From Flammula alnicola (lineage: Eukaryota > Basidiomycota > Agaricomycetes > Agaricales > Strophariaceae), in contig JADNRV010000028.1 of assembly GCA_015499995.1 (NCBI GenBank), forward strand, positions 341,402 to 405,401: a DNA stretch of 64,000 nt, read 5' to 3'. Position numbers and translations under genes: made by a program. The notes under the pieces were generated by a model. That model was not told the DNA's origin and ran no database searches. It was given only the letters and a program-made list of their open reading frames with translations. This document shows, one piece after another, positions 18,915 through 28,301 of this stretch (the stretch's first letter is position 1; each line of letters starts with the position of its first letter).

Positions 18915-21584
18915 CTACCTCCTCCGTTGAGGCTGCTTTCCTTTGCCTGTACCTTCGTCTTCCGAAGACGAGTGCTTCTTCTTCTTCTTCTTGACCTTCA
19001 ACTTTCCCCCATTGTCCACTAATTCCTTCAAGTCGGAAAACACGTAATCTTTCTTGTAAACGCCCCAGACCTTCACATCTTCTTCTTTGGTACTGGTCTC
19101 ACTCTCCAACCAATCCACCATGTCGGGATACTTGGTCTGAACAGCAGAGAAGTTCTTCGTATAGTTTGCATGCCAAGCTGATTTGCCGATGAAAACTTCG
19201 ATGATAAGGTTTTCATTGAAGCGAGGAAGATCTTCCGCCCACTTGCCATTCTCAACAAGGCTTTTACCGAGTTTGATAGCCTTGTTACACTCCACGTATT
19301 TCGACCAAGCAAAACGCAAGCCACTCTTCTTGCGATCAGTGAAGTATTCAGAAATAGCCAGCTCTTCCATTAGTCGAGCCTGATAAGTTGCAGGTTCTGC
19401 TTCCTGCGTAGACTTGGAAGAGCCTTCTTGGAATATAGGCATGTTGGCAGGATGACGAGATGGAAGACGAGAATGTGATGGAAGACGAGAACCAGAAGCA
19501 GAACCAGAACCAGAGCGAGATCCGAAACTAGACCCAAGACGACCAGCAAATCCAGGCAAAAATAACGGATTTTGTTCATAGTTAGACTAGATACAAAAAA
19601 ACTAAAGTTAGAGAGAAAAGATTAAATGAATTATATAACTTACACCCAAGACATGGACAATGTATTTGTCTTGATCATTCTTCGTCCACTGAATATAATC
19701 CTCGTCCATAGGTTCACGCTTGCTGATAGCCTCGTAACGGCCTTTGATACTCCAGTTGTCATCCTCAAGCATAAAAAAGCGATAGGAGTTGTCTAATTTA
19801 AAACTTATTAATATCAAAAAAAAAAAAAAAAGTAAATTACACACCACGAACAGGAGAATAGTCTCGCGTAGCACGTTCCACCACAGTTTGGAATGTTGGA
19901 AAGTTGTAGATATCGCGGACCGAAACCGTAAATGACGGATTGGTATTCGCAATGCTGATGTTGGCAGGGTTATCTTGTGAAAGGTAGACAAAGATTCTAC
20001 CAGATTCGGCAGTGTGCACCGGTACGTCCATGTCTCGCCAGACTTCCGAGGCATCAGCCATGTTAAAGTTATTACCCATTGCGCGACCTCGAAAAACTCC
20101 ACCAGTCGACCGCGATGAACCATGGGCAGGGATTTTCTCCTTCGGAGGACTAGCCATCTTAATATCTATTACATTTACATTAAAAAGTTTAACAGATAAT
20201 AAATAAAAATAAAATATACCATCATCCTGTGCGGAATGACGTTGACGGGAAACAGTCAGAGAACGGCTCGAACGACGACCACGAGAAGGGGTGGTGATAA
20301 CTTGAACCCGGTGCTGCTCAGCGCCGGGTTCTCGTCGACCCTTCGTGGTGTCATGCCTGCGTTTGGCGGGCCTCCCACGATCCTCGTCAGTGTTATCGGG
20401 ATGACCCACATCCATGAAGGGGTCGCGCGCCACTCCACGGCCAGCTGAGCGGCTGGTCTTGCCTTTCTCGTGGTGTGGGTGGTGTTCCTCACCCGAACGG
20501 CGCTTCCCACGAGTTGCGGCTGTGGTGCGGTCATCACTACCACTGTCGTCGTTACCGTGGTCGTCGTCGCTACCGCGGTCGACGTTGCCGCGGTCGTCGT
20601 CGTTACCGCTGTCATCGTCCTCCTTTGCGACACCAGGGCGCCTGCTTGATGGCGTGGTGGGCGCATGGGTGGCATCGTCGCTGGCACTGCCACGGTCGTC
20701 GTCGGCGCTGGCTCGACGGCGCCGTGCTGCTGGCGTGACAGACGCGTGGCGCGTGCGGTCGCTGCTGAGTTCTCGGCGCCGTGTCGACGAGGTGGCAGGC
20801 GCTGGGTTGGCTGGCTGGCTGCTGGCGGTGGGCGCCTTCGATGACGTGGCGGGCGGTCGGGGTGCGGGGGCGTCGTTCTTGTCGCCTGAGTCGTCAGGGG
20901 TCGGGGTGGCGTCACGGCGACGCCTAGAGGGAGCGGTGAGGTGGGCGTCAGCGGGTTTGGGGGCGCTAGGGGCGTGCGACGGACGAGGGGGCGGGGCAAC
21001 TGCGATCCCGCTCTTTTCGAGCGTGCGTTCGGCCCTAAATCGAGGTATTTTGTTAGTAAAATAGAATGTCATGCATAAAAAAAAGGGGGGCGGGGGAACG
21101 TACGGGGTCAGCTTGGATTTAGGGGGGGATTTGGTGGCGGCGTCCTCGCGCGCACGGTCCTGGGCGGTCTTCCGGCTGTGGCATCGTGAGTGCGTGACGG
21201 AGGGGGGTGGGTAGATAGTACTTACAGATTCTTGGGGGGACCAACCTTGATCCCCCCGCCGCTTTTCCCTCCCCGTTTCCTTCCACCCGATGCGCGATCC
21301 TTGAGATCTGCCCATTGAGCAGCCTCGGGCTCGTCCTCAGCCTCGTCCTCAGCCTCCTCAGCCTCTTCCTCAGCCTCCTCGACCTCCTGCTGTTCCTCCT
21401 CCTCGTTTTCGGCGTTGTCGGCGTTGTTCGTGCCACGGCGGGGTCGCTTCGTGGGCTGCTTCTGGTCGGCGGTCGACCCTTGGCGCTTGCGTTGATCCTT
21501 CGACGGCGGCGGCGCGGGCTGCTCTTGTCGCACGGTGCCAGAGCGGAGCGTCGAGGGCGGTGCTTTCGAGCGGGTTGCGCGCAT
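18915..21584 (-). CDS. N-terminal exons of the transposon C gene (unknown basic/acidic nuclear-type protein)
   Basis: Six exons that join without a single frame error: 21584-21226, 21175-21104, 21034-20220, 20165-19845, 19792-19644 and 19586-18915. They are separated by GT-AG introns of 50-69 bp and give 795 aa with a stop at 18915-18917. The start is basic (MRATRSKAPPSTLR), followed by a Glu-rich acidic run, a long Ser/Pro/Asp/Arg low-complexity region and a globular part (ASEVWRDMDVPVHTAES, NPSFTVSVRDIYNFPTF, SYRFFMLEDDNWSIKGRYEA, DQDKYIVHVLG). Near the end come YFTDRKKSGLRFAWSKYVE and a Lys-rich tail. I do not recognise the family. If the donor at 18918-18917 is used, the frame continues in phase into the CxC5/CxC6 exons, giving one protein of 1581 aa. 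A start at an upstream ATG (21779) is possible but would overlap the tRNA-like region edge. Confidence 0.65.
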
Positions 21585-21785
21585 CGTGACGTGGTCGACG
21601 ATGGCGGACGGTGGACGGCGGCGGATAGCGGACGATGGCAGACGGTGGGGAGGGTGGGTGGTGGTGGGAGGGAAGAAAGAACGGGTGACGTGGCAACCGT
21701 TTGACACGATTTGCTGCGGTTGCGGGCGTGCCAAGCGTGCCGAGCGACGCGGGTACATCATGAGTTGATGGGTGTCCAACTCCCA

Positions 21786-21862
21786 AGCCGTCGTGGTGTA
21801 CTGGTCAAACGCGTCAAACTACATATTGCTTATAGTCCTGCGTTCAATTCTCGCTTGTTGCA
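21786..21862 (+). ncRNA. tRNA-like unit (Pol III type) in transposon C
   Basis: A 77-nt plus-strand segment, divergent from the protein gene and pointing to the GAGGTC end. It begins AGCCGTCG, has an A-box-like TGGTGTACTGG, a B-box-like GCGTTCAATTCT, and is followed by a run of nine T (21864-21872). It aligns with the unit in transposon B at the start, both boxes and the spacing, although the anticodon arm differs. The stems pair weakly, so a working tRNA is unlikely. A Pol III promoter or tRNA relic is the safer reading. Confidence 0.4.
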
Positions 21863-21919
21863 CTTTTTTTTAATTAGCTATATTAATAATAAATTAAAAG
21901 AATAAAAATAAAAATAAAC

Positions 21920-22260
21920 ATGACTGGACTCCGCCTGGACTCCGGCTGGACCAACCGGAATTGGTTTGAAATCAATTATATTATATTGATTCTAGCTAAT
22001 AAAATTGGGAAAGCAGACTCCGGGTGGACTCCGGGTGGACTCCATCTGGACTCCTGTGACTTCTGTGGTAATATAAAACCAGTGGACTCCAGGGACTCCG
22101 CATGGAGTCTCCGGAGTTTGTCCGGACTCCATCTGGACTCCACCAGGAGTCCGGAATAAAATTTGGCTGGGGTCTCAGCCAAAAAATAGTCCACCTGGAC
22201 TCCATATGGACTGTTCCACTCCGCCGGAGTCCATCCGGAGTCCACCAGGAATCTGGGGGG
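21920..22260. repeat. Right subterminal GGACTCC/GGAGTCC array of transposon C
   Basis: Clustered GGACTCCGG, TCCGGGTGGACTCC and inverted CCGGAGTCC words at 10-15 bp spacing over about 340 bp, ending in TCCACCAGGAAT next to the terminal repeat. Compared with the left array, the units here are CCGG-richer. Confidence 0.85.
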
Positions 22261-22577
22261 GAGGGTAAAGACCTCGATTAAAAGGGGGGATAGGGGGGTC
22301 ACCCAGATGCAAGAAGAGCCTGCCAGGCCCTCCCCAATTAAATGGTAAAATCGACATGGTCATAGCTAAATGAGGACCGAAGTCCAAGCCGCCGTCCACC
22401 AAGCCGGGTCTGAAATGACACAACGAAAAGCCTGACCCCAAAGGGTAGAGCCTCCCTAACCTGGAATGACCAGGTCCACCAGCCTCTCAGCCTTTGACTG
22501 TACTGAGCCAACACTCACAGGCAGTGAGTCGCTTTGACCGCAGTGCTGCCCGCAAATAGGACCATCCCCCATCCGAA

Positions 22578-23234
22578 GTCCTTCATCCGACTCTGGCTGG
22601 GGGCCGGTTGAAGGCAAATGCAGCAGCATTGTCTGTCAAGAATTTCTCAAGACCCCACACTAAGTGCGGGGCCCTGTGAGGTAGCATTGGGAACTTTGGG
22701 CACCCAAAAAGATGATCACGCATCTGAGGATAAACCCCACACATGCAACTAAGAGCCAATGGGTCATCAATTTTGAACCGCTCATAATACGAGCTGATCA
22801 GAGCATGGTTAGTTATGACAGGGCACATGCGGGTGAACAGCTGAGAGTTGTGACTGCTAACTTCTAGCCACGGTCCTCCGTGAACGGGGGTGGGCCAGAG
22901 AGGATTACCCTTTAGATCCTCAAGCTCCAGGAAATTGGAGCCTAACATATGGGGGACCTCGTCGACCTCTGTCGACCAAGCCTTCCGCACTACCTGATCA
23001 GCCCAAGCCTGGAGCCAAGCAGTAGATAAAGGGGTATCTGGGGTGACATGCATGCCTGGGTAATCCAGAATGAGGTCATGAGCCTCTTGATGAATGTCCC
23101 ACTCTATATCAGAGGGAGACTCTGCAAAAACGACTTTACAGTTGCCATCACCCCATAACCATCATTCAAGTGTTCGACACACTACCAGAGAAGAGCCCTG
23201 ATGAGAGTGCGGGGACAGATCAATGGACATACAA
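22578..23234 (-). pseudogene. LINE-alpha ORF2 C-terminal fragment
   Basis: Right to left: the end of RNase H (IDLSPHSHQGSSLVVCRTLE-like, frame broken near 23150), then an open stretch 23053-22583 with HVTPDTPLSTAWLQAWADQV, LGSNFLELEDLKGN, ITNHALISSYYERFKIDDPLAL and the finger CMCGVYPQMRDHLFGC, ending NRPPARVG. It belongs to the 5'-truncated copy that hosts transposon C. The catalytic core is missing. Confidence 0.82.
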
Positions 23235-23246
23235 GAGACGGCACAG

Positions 23247-24181
23247 CTGCCTGAAACCCAGATAGGTAGCCTTGCAGCTACAGATTGTCTGTCATTGCAG
23301 TGTTGTTAATGCTACCACATGAACAATAGATAGGAATTAGGATGGACAGGAGGGTCACCCAGATACAAGAAGAACTTGCTAGGCCCTCTCTGATTAAATG
23401 GCAAAATTGATGTGGTCATAGCTAAGCAGGGGCTGAAGCCCCCACTACTGTCTAGCAAATCGGGTCTCTACTAGATATGGTGTGACGAGATGCCCATAAG
23501 GGCTGCCAAGTCAAGTGTGGAACAACCACACCCCTTGCCCTTGCAGGTCTGGAACAGTCCCTCATCTGACTCCAGCGGGGTGCTGGGAGAAGGAGAACAT
23601 GGTAGGGTGCTCCTCCAGATAGGTCACCAGCTCTGAAATGAGTTTCAGTGTGCGGCACCTCCAAGGCTGCTTTCTGCACTTGAATAAATGTTTGCATGTC
23701 TGGGGATAAGTCTCGCACTCACATGCGAGGGCCCGAGGGTCATCAATTTTGAACCGCTTATAATATGAGCTGATCGGAGCATGATTTGTTATTACACAGC
23801 ACATGTGGATGAAGAGCTGGGAGCTCTTACTGCGGAACTGGAGCCACGGACCTCCTTGGATAGGAGTGGGCTGGATGGGGTCTCTGTTTACCCCTTGCAG
23901 CTCCAAGAAGTTGGAGCCAAGCAGAAAAGACTGATTAGAAATTTGTTGTTTCCAGTCAGCACATGCTGATTTGTCCACAAAATTGCAGACATATTGGAGA
24001 GAGAGTTTAGTGGTAGGAATGACAGTAACACCGTGCATACCAGCAACAAGATCATGTGCTTCCTGATGAACTCTCCACTCCATGTCGGAGGGAGACTCGA
24101 TGAAAGTAACCTTGTGGTCAGGTGAGCACCTGAACCAAGGTTCAAGAATGCGACACACCATCAGCGACTGAAAGCCAGCAC
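23247..24181 (-). pseudogene. LINE-beta 3' UTR and ORF2 C-terminal fragment
   Basis: 3' UTR at 23247-23561, then an open frame from 24161 to 23562 with MVCRILEPWFRCSPDHKVTF, PSDMEWRVHQEAHDLVAGM, VIPTTKLSLQYVCNFVDKS and the finger CECETYPQTCKHLFKC, ending FSQHPAGVR. The wording is beta, but HQEAHDL is the alpha version of the NEAHDL motif. It is cut at 24181 and followed by unrelated sequence. Confidence 0.82.
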
Positions 24182-24293
24182 ATCAGTGTTGAATAAATCA
24201 TCCAATGCATCCAAGTCTTCAGTGGCAAAGGAAAAGAAAGAGGGGTGAACCATAGCTTTGAAAACTTCTCTAAATGAGGCTGTTTGAACAGGA

Positions 24294-25948
24294 ATGTTTC
24301 AGTGGCATCCTACCCAGTTGGCAAATTATAAAGCCAAACTTCAAGATCTCAATCCACACTTCAAAATCAATGAAGCCAATACCACCCTTGCATGGCTGGT
24401 TAGACATTCAAAATGTGCAGAGAATATTCTCATGGCAATGCCTTATGACACTGGCCACTTCAAAGAGCATTTGAAGACCTGCCAAGGAAAGAAGAATCTG
24501 TCCACTGCAGCTAATACACGGACATTAGATTCTATGTTTTCTTCATCACAACAGCCGGGTGTCACTGTTAGAGCACCAGGGAAATTTAAGGTGTCTTCTT
24601 TGTCCAAGGTCATTAAGCTCTGGCCTTGTCCAGGTCTGACAGAAGCTGACAATGGCCGAATCACACAATATCTCAAGCACACAGAGTATGGCTCAGGTGG
24701 AGGTGTTAGCGAGCATATTCTAGCAGAGGAAATGTTTGAAACCAAATATTCATTGTTACACTCATCGCAAAAGGAGGCAGTTACCTTGAGGCAGCTACAA
24801 ACACACCGCTGGCGACTTGATCACCCACATAAATGCATCTTTGCAATTGGTGATAAGAAATGCCTTAAAAATGTCAAAGCAGACAATGGTGATCATACTA
24901 CCATTAAGCCATGCACTGAATACAAAGCATTGCTTTCCCTCCTGGCTTTCCAGATGGCCATTTTGAAGTCTAAACCTGAGGATAAAAATTGTCATTTCAT
25001 TCCTCTCAGATATCAAAATTCTGCAATTGGGGAGATACATACGAACAAGATTGGTCTTAGGAATTTATTATCTAAAGTAAATCTTCTTTTTCATTTTACA
25101 GATAGATGTTTACTTATTATCATTCTAGGAGAGCGAGGACAACATTTTGTTGCACTTTGCACACCAATTTGCACAAACCAAATTTGGAAAAGATAATGTC
25201 TTCGTTGATATGATCAAAGTCATGATTGTAAAAGTGGAGCATGAGGAAAGAGGGCATAGAATGAAAAATATGCAATATCCTCCTGCCTTTGATGAATGGT
25301 GCCATGAGCTTTTGTGCATCAGGCCTGAAGCATATTGCTCTTTCCAGTTAGCCTTTGGTGGTCATACGGAAAGGAGTTTCCATCAAATCTGAGGATCCAA
25401 ATCATCCTTCATGCAGGGAATAGGTGCCCAAACCCTTGAGAGGGTGAAGCACTATTTTAAAGACTACGGCTATCCTTCAGAGGGACCACTTGCAACTGGT
25501 GTCAATGATATGAAGCTTTTGGCATCTTTCTGGCCATACTATGACAGCACTGAGAAAAAGTGGTTCATGGTTGGGGAAACAGGTGAACTAATGCATGTCA
25601 CAGATATTGAATGTCTTCAGGCTCAGATCAATGAAGCAAAGGACCTCAAAGCAATGAAGCTACACTTGTGGACTATGAGCATTCCACTTTCTCGCATCCC
25701 TCCTCTCATCCTTGCTGTGAGCCCCATTTCTTCCAAAAACAGCACTATACAACTCGCAAAAATAGAGGAAAGCTTACTTCGACTGATGATTTTTTCAGAG
25801 CAGAAATACAATGTTATCTCCCTTGGATCTGATGGAATAACCATCAAGCAGGAGGCTCATTAGCAATTAATTCACTCTGGATTTGTACAGCTGATCCATT
25901 ATTGCATTCCACATCCTGCATTGGGAAGCCCTCCAATTATTATCAAGT
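24294..25948 (+). pseudogene. Zinc-finger protein with possible transposase fold, decayed and cut by a LINE
   Basis: Exon 24294-25076 and exon 25129 onward join in phase across a 52-bp GT-AG intron (25077-25128). The start holds a Cys/His finger (HSKCAENILMAMPYDTGHF, then KEHLKTCQG). Later blocks are TLRQLQTHRWRLDHPHKCIFAIG, EERGHRMKNMQYPPAFDEW, GYPSEGPLATGVNDMKLLASF, PYYDSTEKKWFMVG and SIPLSRIPPLILAV, then NVISLGSDG. In-frame stops occur at 25390-25392 (TGA) and 25861-25863 (TAG); residues after each still fit the same pattern. The order resembles a family of uncharacterised agaricomycete proteins I know from such genomes. The Asp in GVNDMKLL and in GSDG could be RNase H-fold catalytic positions, as in P/THAP9-type transposases (inference). 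The 3' end is lost at the LINE tail at 25948. The exact start is uncertain, and 24182-24293 holds nothing I recognise. Confidence 0.55.
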
Positions 25949-26473
25949 TTTTTTTTGTTTTTTTTTTTTTTGTTTTTTAAATGAACAATTTATATTCCAA
26001 TGCACGAATGCAGCTTGGACTCTAACTAATACAAACGAGTATGTTACAATACCCAATGCAAAAGAAAGAAATTGGTTGCTTGCAGGGGAGCATGCAGCAT
26101 GCGTGAGCGCGACTGCGTCGCAGCCTGAAACCCAAATAACAGACCTTGCAGCCCAGGAAATACAAGTGCGCAGTGTTGTTAATGCTACTGCAGACCTGAT
26201 AAATATGGATTAAAAGGGTAGACAGGGGGGTCACCCAGATGAAGTCAGAGCTTGCCTGGCTCTCTCCACTTCGTTGGCAAACTCGATGTTGTCGTTACAC
26301 CATGGCGGGTCCTCATGCATGCAATAGACTCAGAGAGTCACAAGTGAAGCCATGCAATAAACACAGCTGTGGCCCTTGTGGGATTTATTACACCAAACTG
26401 GAAACACCTGCAGGCACTAGGTCTTGGGCCAAGGCCCCAGCTGCACCCAGGATCACCCCCTATCTGAAGTCCC

Positions 26474-27410
26474 TCATCCAACTCCAGCTTGGGGCCGGTT
26501 GAACGCAAACGCACTAGGGTTGTCACTCAGAAATTTCTCAAGACCCCACACTAGGTGCGGGGCCCTGTGAGGTAGCATATGCAATTTCTTGCACTTGAAT
26601 AAATGAGCGCACATCTGAAGATAAACCTCACACGTGCACCTGAGAGCCAATGGGTCATTGATTTTGAACCACTCATAGTACGAGCTGATCAGAGCATGAT
26701 TCATTATGACACGGCACATGCAGGCAAACAACTGAGAGTTGCAACCACCCACTTCAAGCCATGGCCCCGCAAATGGGGGTCAGATAGAGAGGATTAGCCT
26801 TTAGATCCTCTAACTCCAAGAAATTGGAGCCAAGCATGTGGGGAGCCTCGTCGACCCTAGTTGACCAGGAATCCCTAGCGACTTGATCAGCTCTCGACTT
26901 GAGCCAAGCAACAGATAAAGGGGTATTTGGGGTAACATGTATGCCCGGAAATCTGAGGACAAGGTCATGAGCCTCTTGATGAATATCCCACTCCATATCG
27001 GAGGGAGACTGCAAAAATGACTTTACAGCTACCACCACCCCGGAACCATCATTCAAGTGTCTGACACACTACCAGAGATGAGCCCTGATGAGAATGCGGG
27101 GAAGGATCTATGGACATACAAGCAGCATGCATCGAATCCGTGAAAATAACTATCCTGGTGATGTCTCCAAATGGTACCATTGCAGAGATAGCCACCGAGA
27201 TGGCATCGAGCTCAGCATCCATGCTAATAGCCCTTCTGGAAGAGTGACATCTGGCCAAGACCAGCACATCCTGCTGTTTGATAACAACACCATTGACGGC
27301 CTGCCAGGGCCCCAGAGGGACCAAGCCATTGACACCAGTATATGCAGTTCCTGGCTCATTATCACACTTCTTGATGAGTTTATCCAGTATGATTTTCCAC
27401 GCAGCATCAG
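26474..27410 (-). pseudogene. LINE-alpha ORF2 C-terminal half, inverted
   Basis: Right to left: DAAWKIILDKLIKKCDNEPGTAYTGVNGLVPLGPWQAVN (first RNase H Asp changed to Asn), MDAELDAISVAISAMV, IVIFTDSMHAA, then a frame change near 27050, PSDMEWDIHQEAHDLVL, LGSNFLELEDLKAN and the finger CTCEVYLQMCAHLFKC, ending NRPQAGVG. The 3' UTR occupies 25981-26473. It is inactive through frame breaks and the altered active site. Confidence 0.8.
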
Positions 27411-28301
27411 TGCATGACACGAAACTCGTCAACCTGGTCCATAAGATTGACAAAGCCTTCCACGATGCTGGCAGTGCCAACTGGGTGCTGTCAGCGTCAC
27501 ACGCATACGATGGCATATCTCTTGCCACCTCCGTTGTATCCACCCAAAGCGATCTTGAGATCGCCCGTGGGTGGGTCCACCGCATCCTCCCTGAATCTGA
27601 CACTGTCAAGGTGTCAGTCAGTCTCCCAGAGTCAGAGTCCCAGCTTCCACATCGTACCTTCGGGTTCTCAACTTACCTGCTTATGGTAACTTCGCCAGTA
27701 AGACCCTTACCACAGGGGACGAAGTGAAGATGGCAATTCTTGCCTCTCCACTTTCTATCCATGCGCCATTCAAATCCATGCCTCGGATTATGCACAACTC
27801 CAAGAAGAGCACCACATGCGTGGCATTCATCAATATCTGGGACTCAGAGACTCTCAATCGGGAGCCCGCGCGAAGGCCCTCATTGGGAAGACCTTCATGT
27901 TCCATGGCAGGGCTGTCTGAATTCTTTCGGCAGGTGCCAACCCTGGTGTCCCTCTGTGCACTAGGTGCTGGAGGTGAGGCCACCCATCTAATGTGTGCAG
28001 GGCTCCTCAGCCCCGCTGCGCTCATTGCGCCGGGCCGCATGAAGAGGAGGTACATCGTATCACCTCCTCGTGCTGCAAGGGAAATCCCAAGGCAACTCTG
28101 CCAGTACCACCCACCCCAACTGGTACGGACTGCCCCCATGCTCTGCGCTGCCCTAACTGCAAGGGTGCGCATAAACCTTATGACAGGAAATGTCATTTCT
28201 GGAACAACCAATATGATTGCGATTGGATCGATGCCAAATATGCCCAGGTATGTGAATACTGGATTCAACGTCATGCACTCCACTCACAGAACGTAGCTTA
28301 A
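27411..28301 (+). pseudogene. LINE-alpha ORF1, 5'-truncated and frameshifted
   Basis: Starts at HDTKLVNLVHKIDKAFHDAG and runs through SASHAYDGISLATS and ARGWVHRILPESDTVKVSV, then changes frame near 27630 and again near 27860. It ends in the zinc-knuckle region CRAPQPRCAHCAGPHEEEVHR, CCKGNP, CPNCKGAHKPYDRKCHFW and the last residues QNVA. The stop TAA (28299-28301) overlaps the ORF2 ATG. ORF1 proteins of this type bind element RNA; the first third is absent here. Confidence 0.82.

Larger units (their letters stand above)
15970..22275 (-). mobile_element. DNA transposon C, probable autonomous KDZ-type element with CxC5/CxC6 gene
   Basis: A 6306-bp element with exact 8-bp duplications GATTAAAA (15962-15969 and 22276-22283). 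Its left end is CAGTACTTTACCCTCC; the right end, inverted, is GAGGTCTTTACCCTCC. Both continue into a shared ATTCCTGGTGGACTCC word. Uninterrupted LINE 3' UTRs (for example near 26205 and 37600) show the same site unfilled. Minus-strand coding exons fill 16419-21584 and include the cysteine clusters that Pfam names CxC5 and CxC6 after KDZ (Kyakuja-Dileera-Zisupton) transposases. Zisupton-type elements are known to make 8-bp duplications, which agrees. Subterminal GGACTCC arrays flank the gene, and a tRNA-like unit lies on the GAGGTC side. Confidence 0.85.
15696..23234 (-). mobile_element. LINE-alpha 5'-truncated copy carrying transposon C
   Basis: Antisense alpha insertion defined by the 12-bp duplication GAGACGGCACAG on both sides and a T-run (15696-15718), which is its poly(A) tail on the other strand. 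The LINE itself is 15696-15969 plus 22276-23234, covering the 3' UTR and the ORF2 end to mid RNase H. Transposon C (15970-22275) landed in its 3' UTR and duplicated GATTAAAA. Confidence 0.88.
15591..24181 (-). mobile_element. LINE-beta 3' part, interrupted (15591-15695 and 23235-24181)
   Basis: An antisense beta copy reduced to its 3' UTR and the end of ORF2. The outermost 3' UTR piece (15591-15695) has lost its tail and abuts copia sequence. The rest resumes at 23247. Between them an alpha LINE has inserted, with GAGACGGCACAG duplicated at 15684-15695 and 23235-23246. The 5' end is truncated near 24181 in RNase H. Confidence 0.82.

Noticed and set aside
19608..20123. A separate 171-codon ORF
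   Set aside because: Only its second half is coding (an exon at 19644-19792); the rest is another frame of the previous exon plus intron.
19837..21315. A single 492-codon ORF
   Set aside because: It reads through three introns with clear GT-AG ends; the spliced model keeps phase and explains the neighbouring ORFs.
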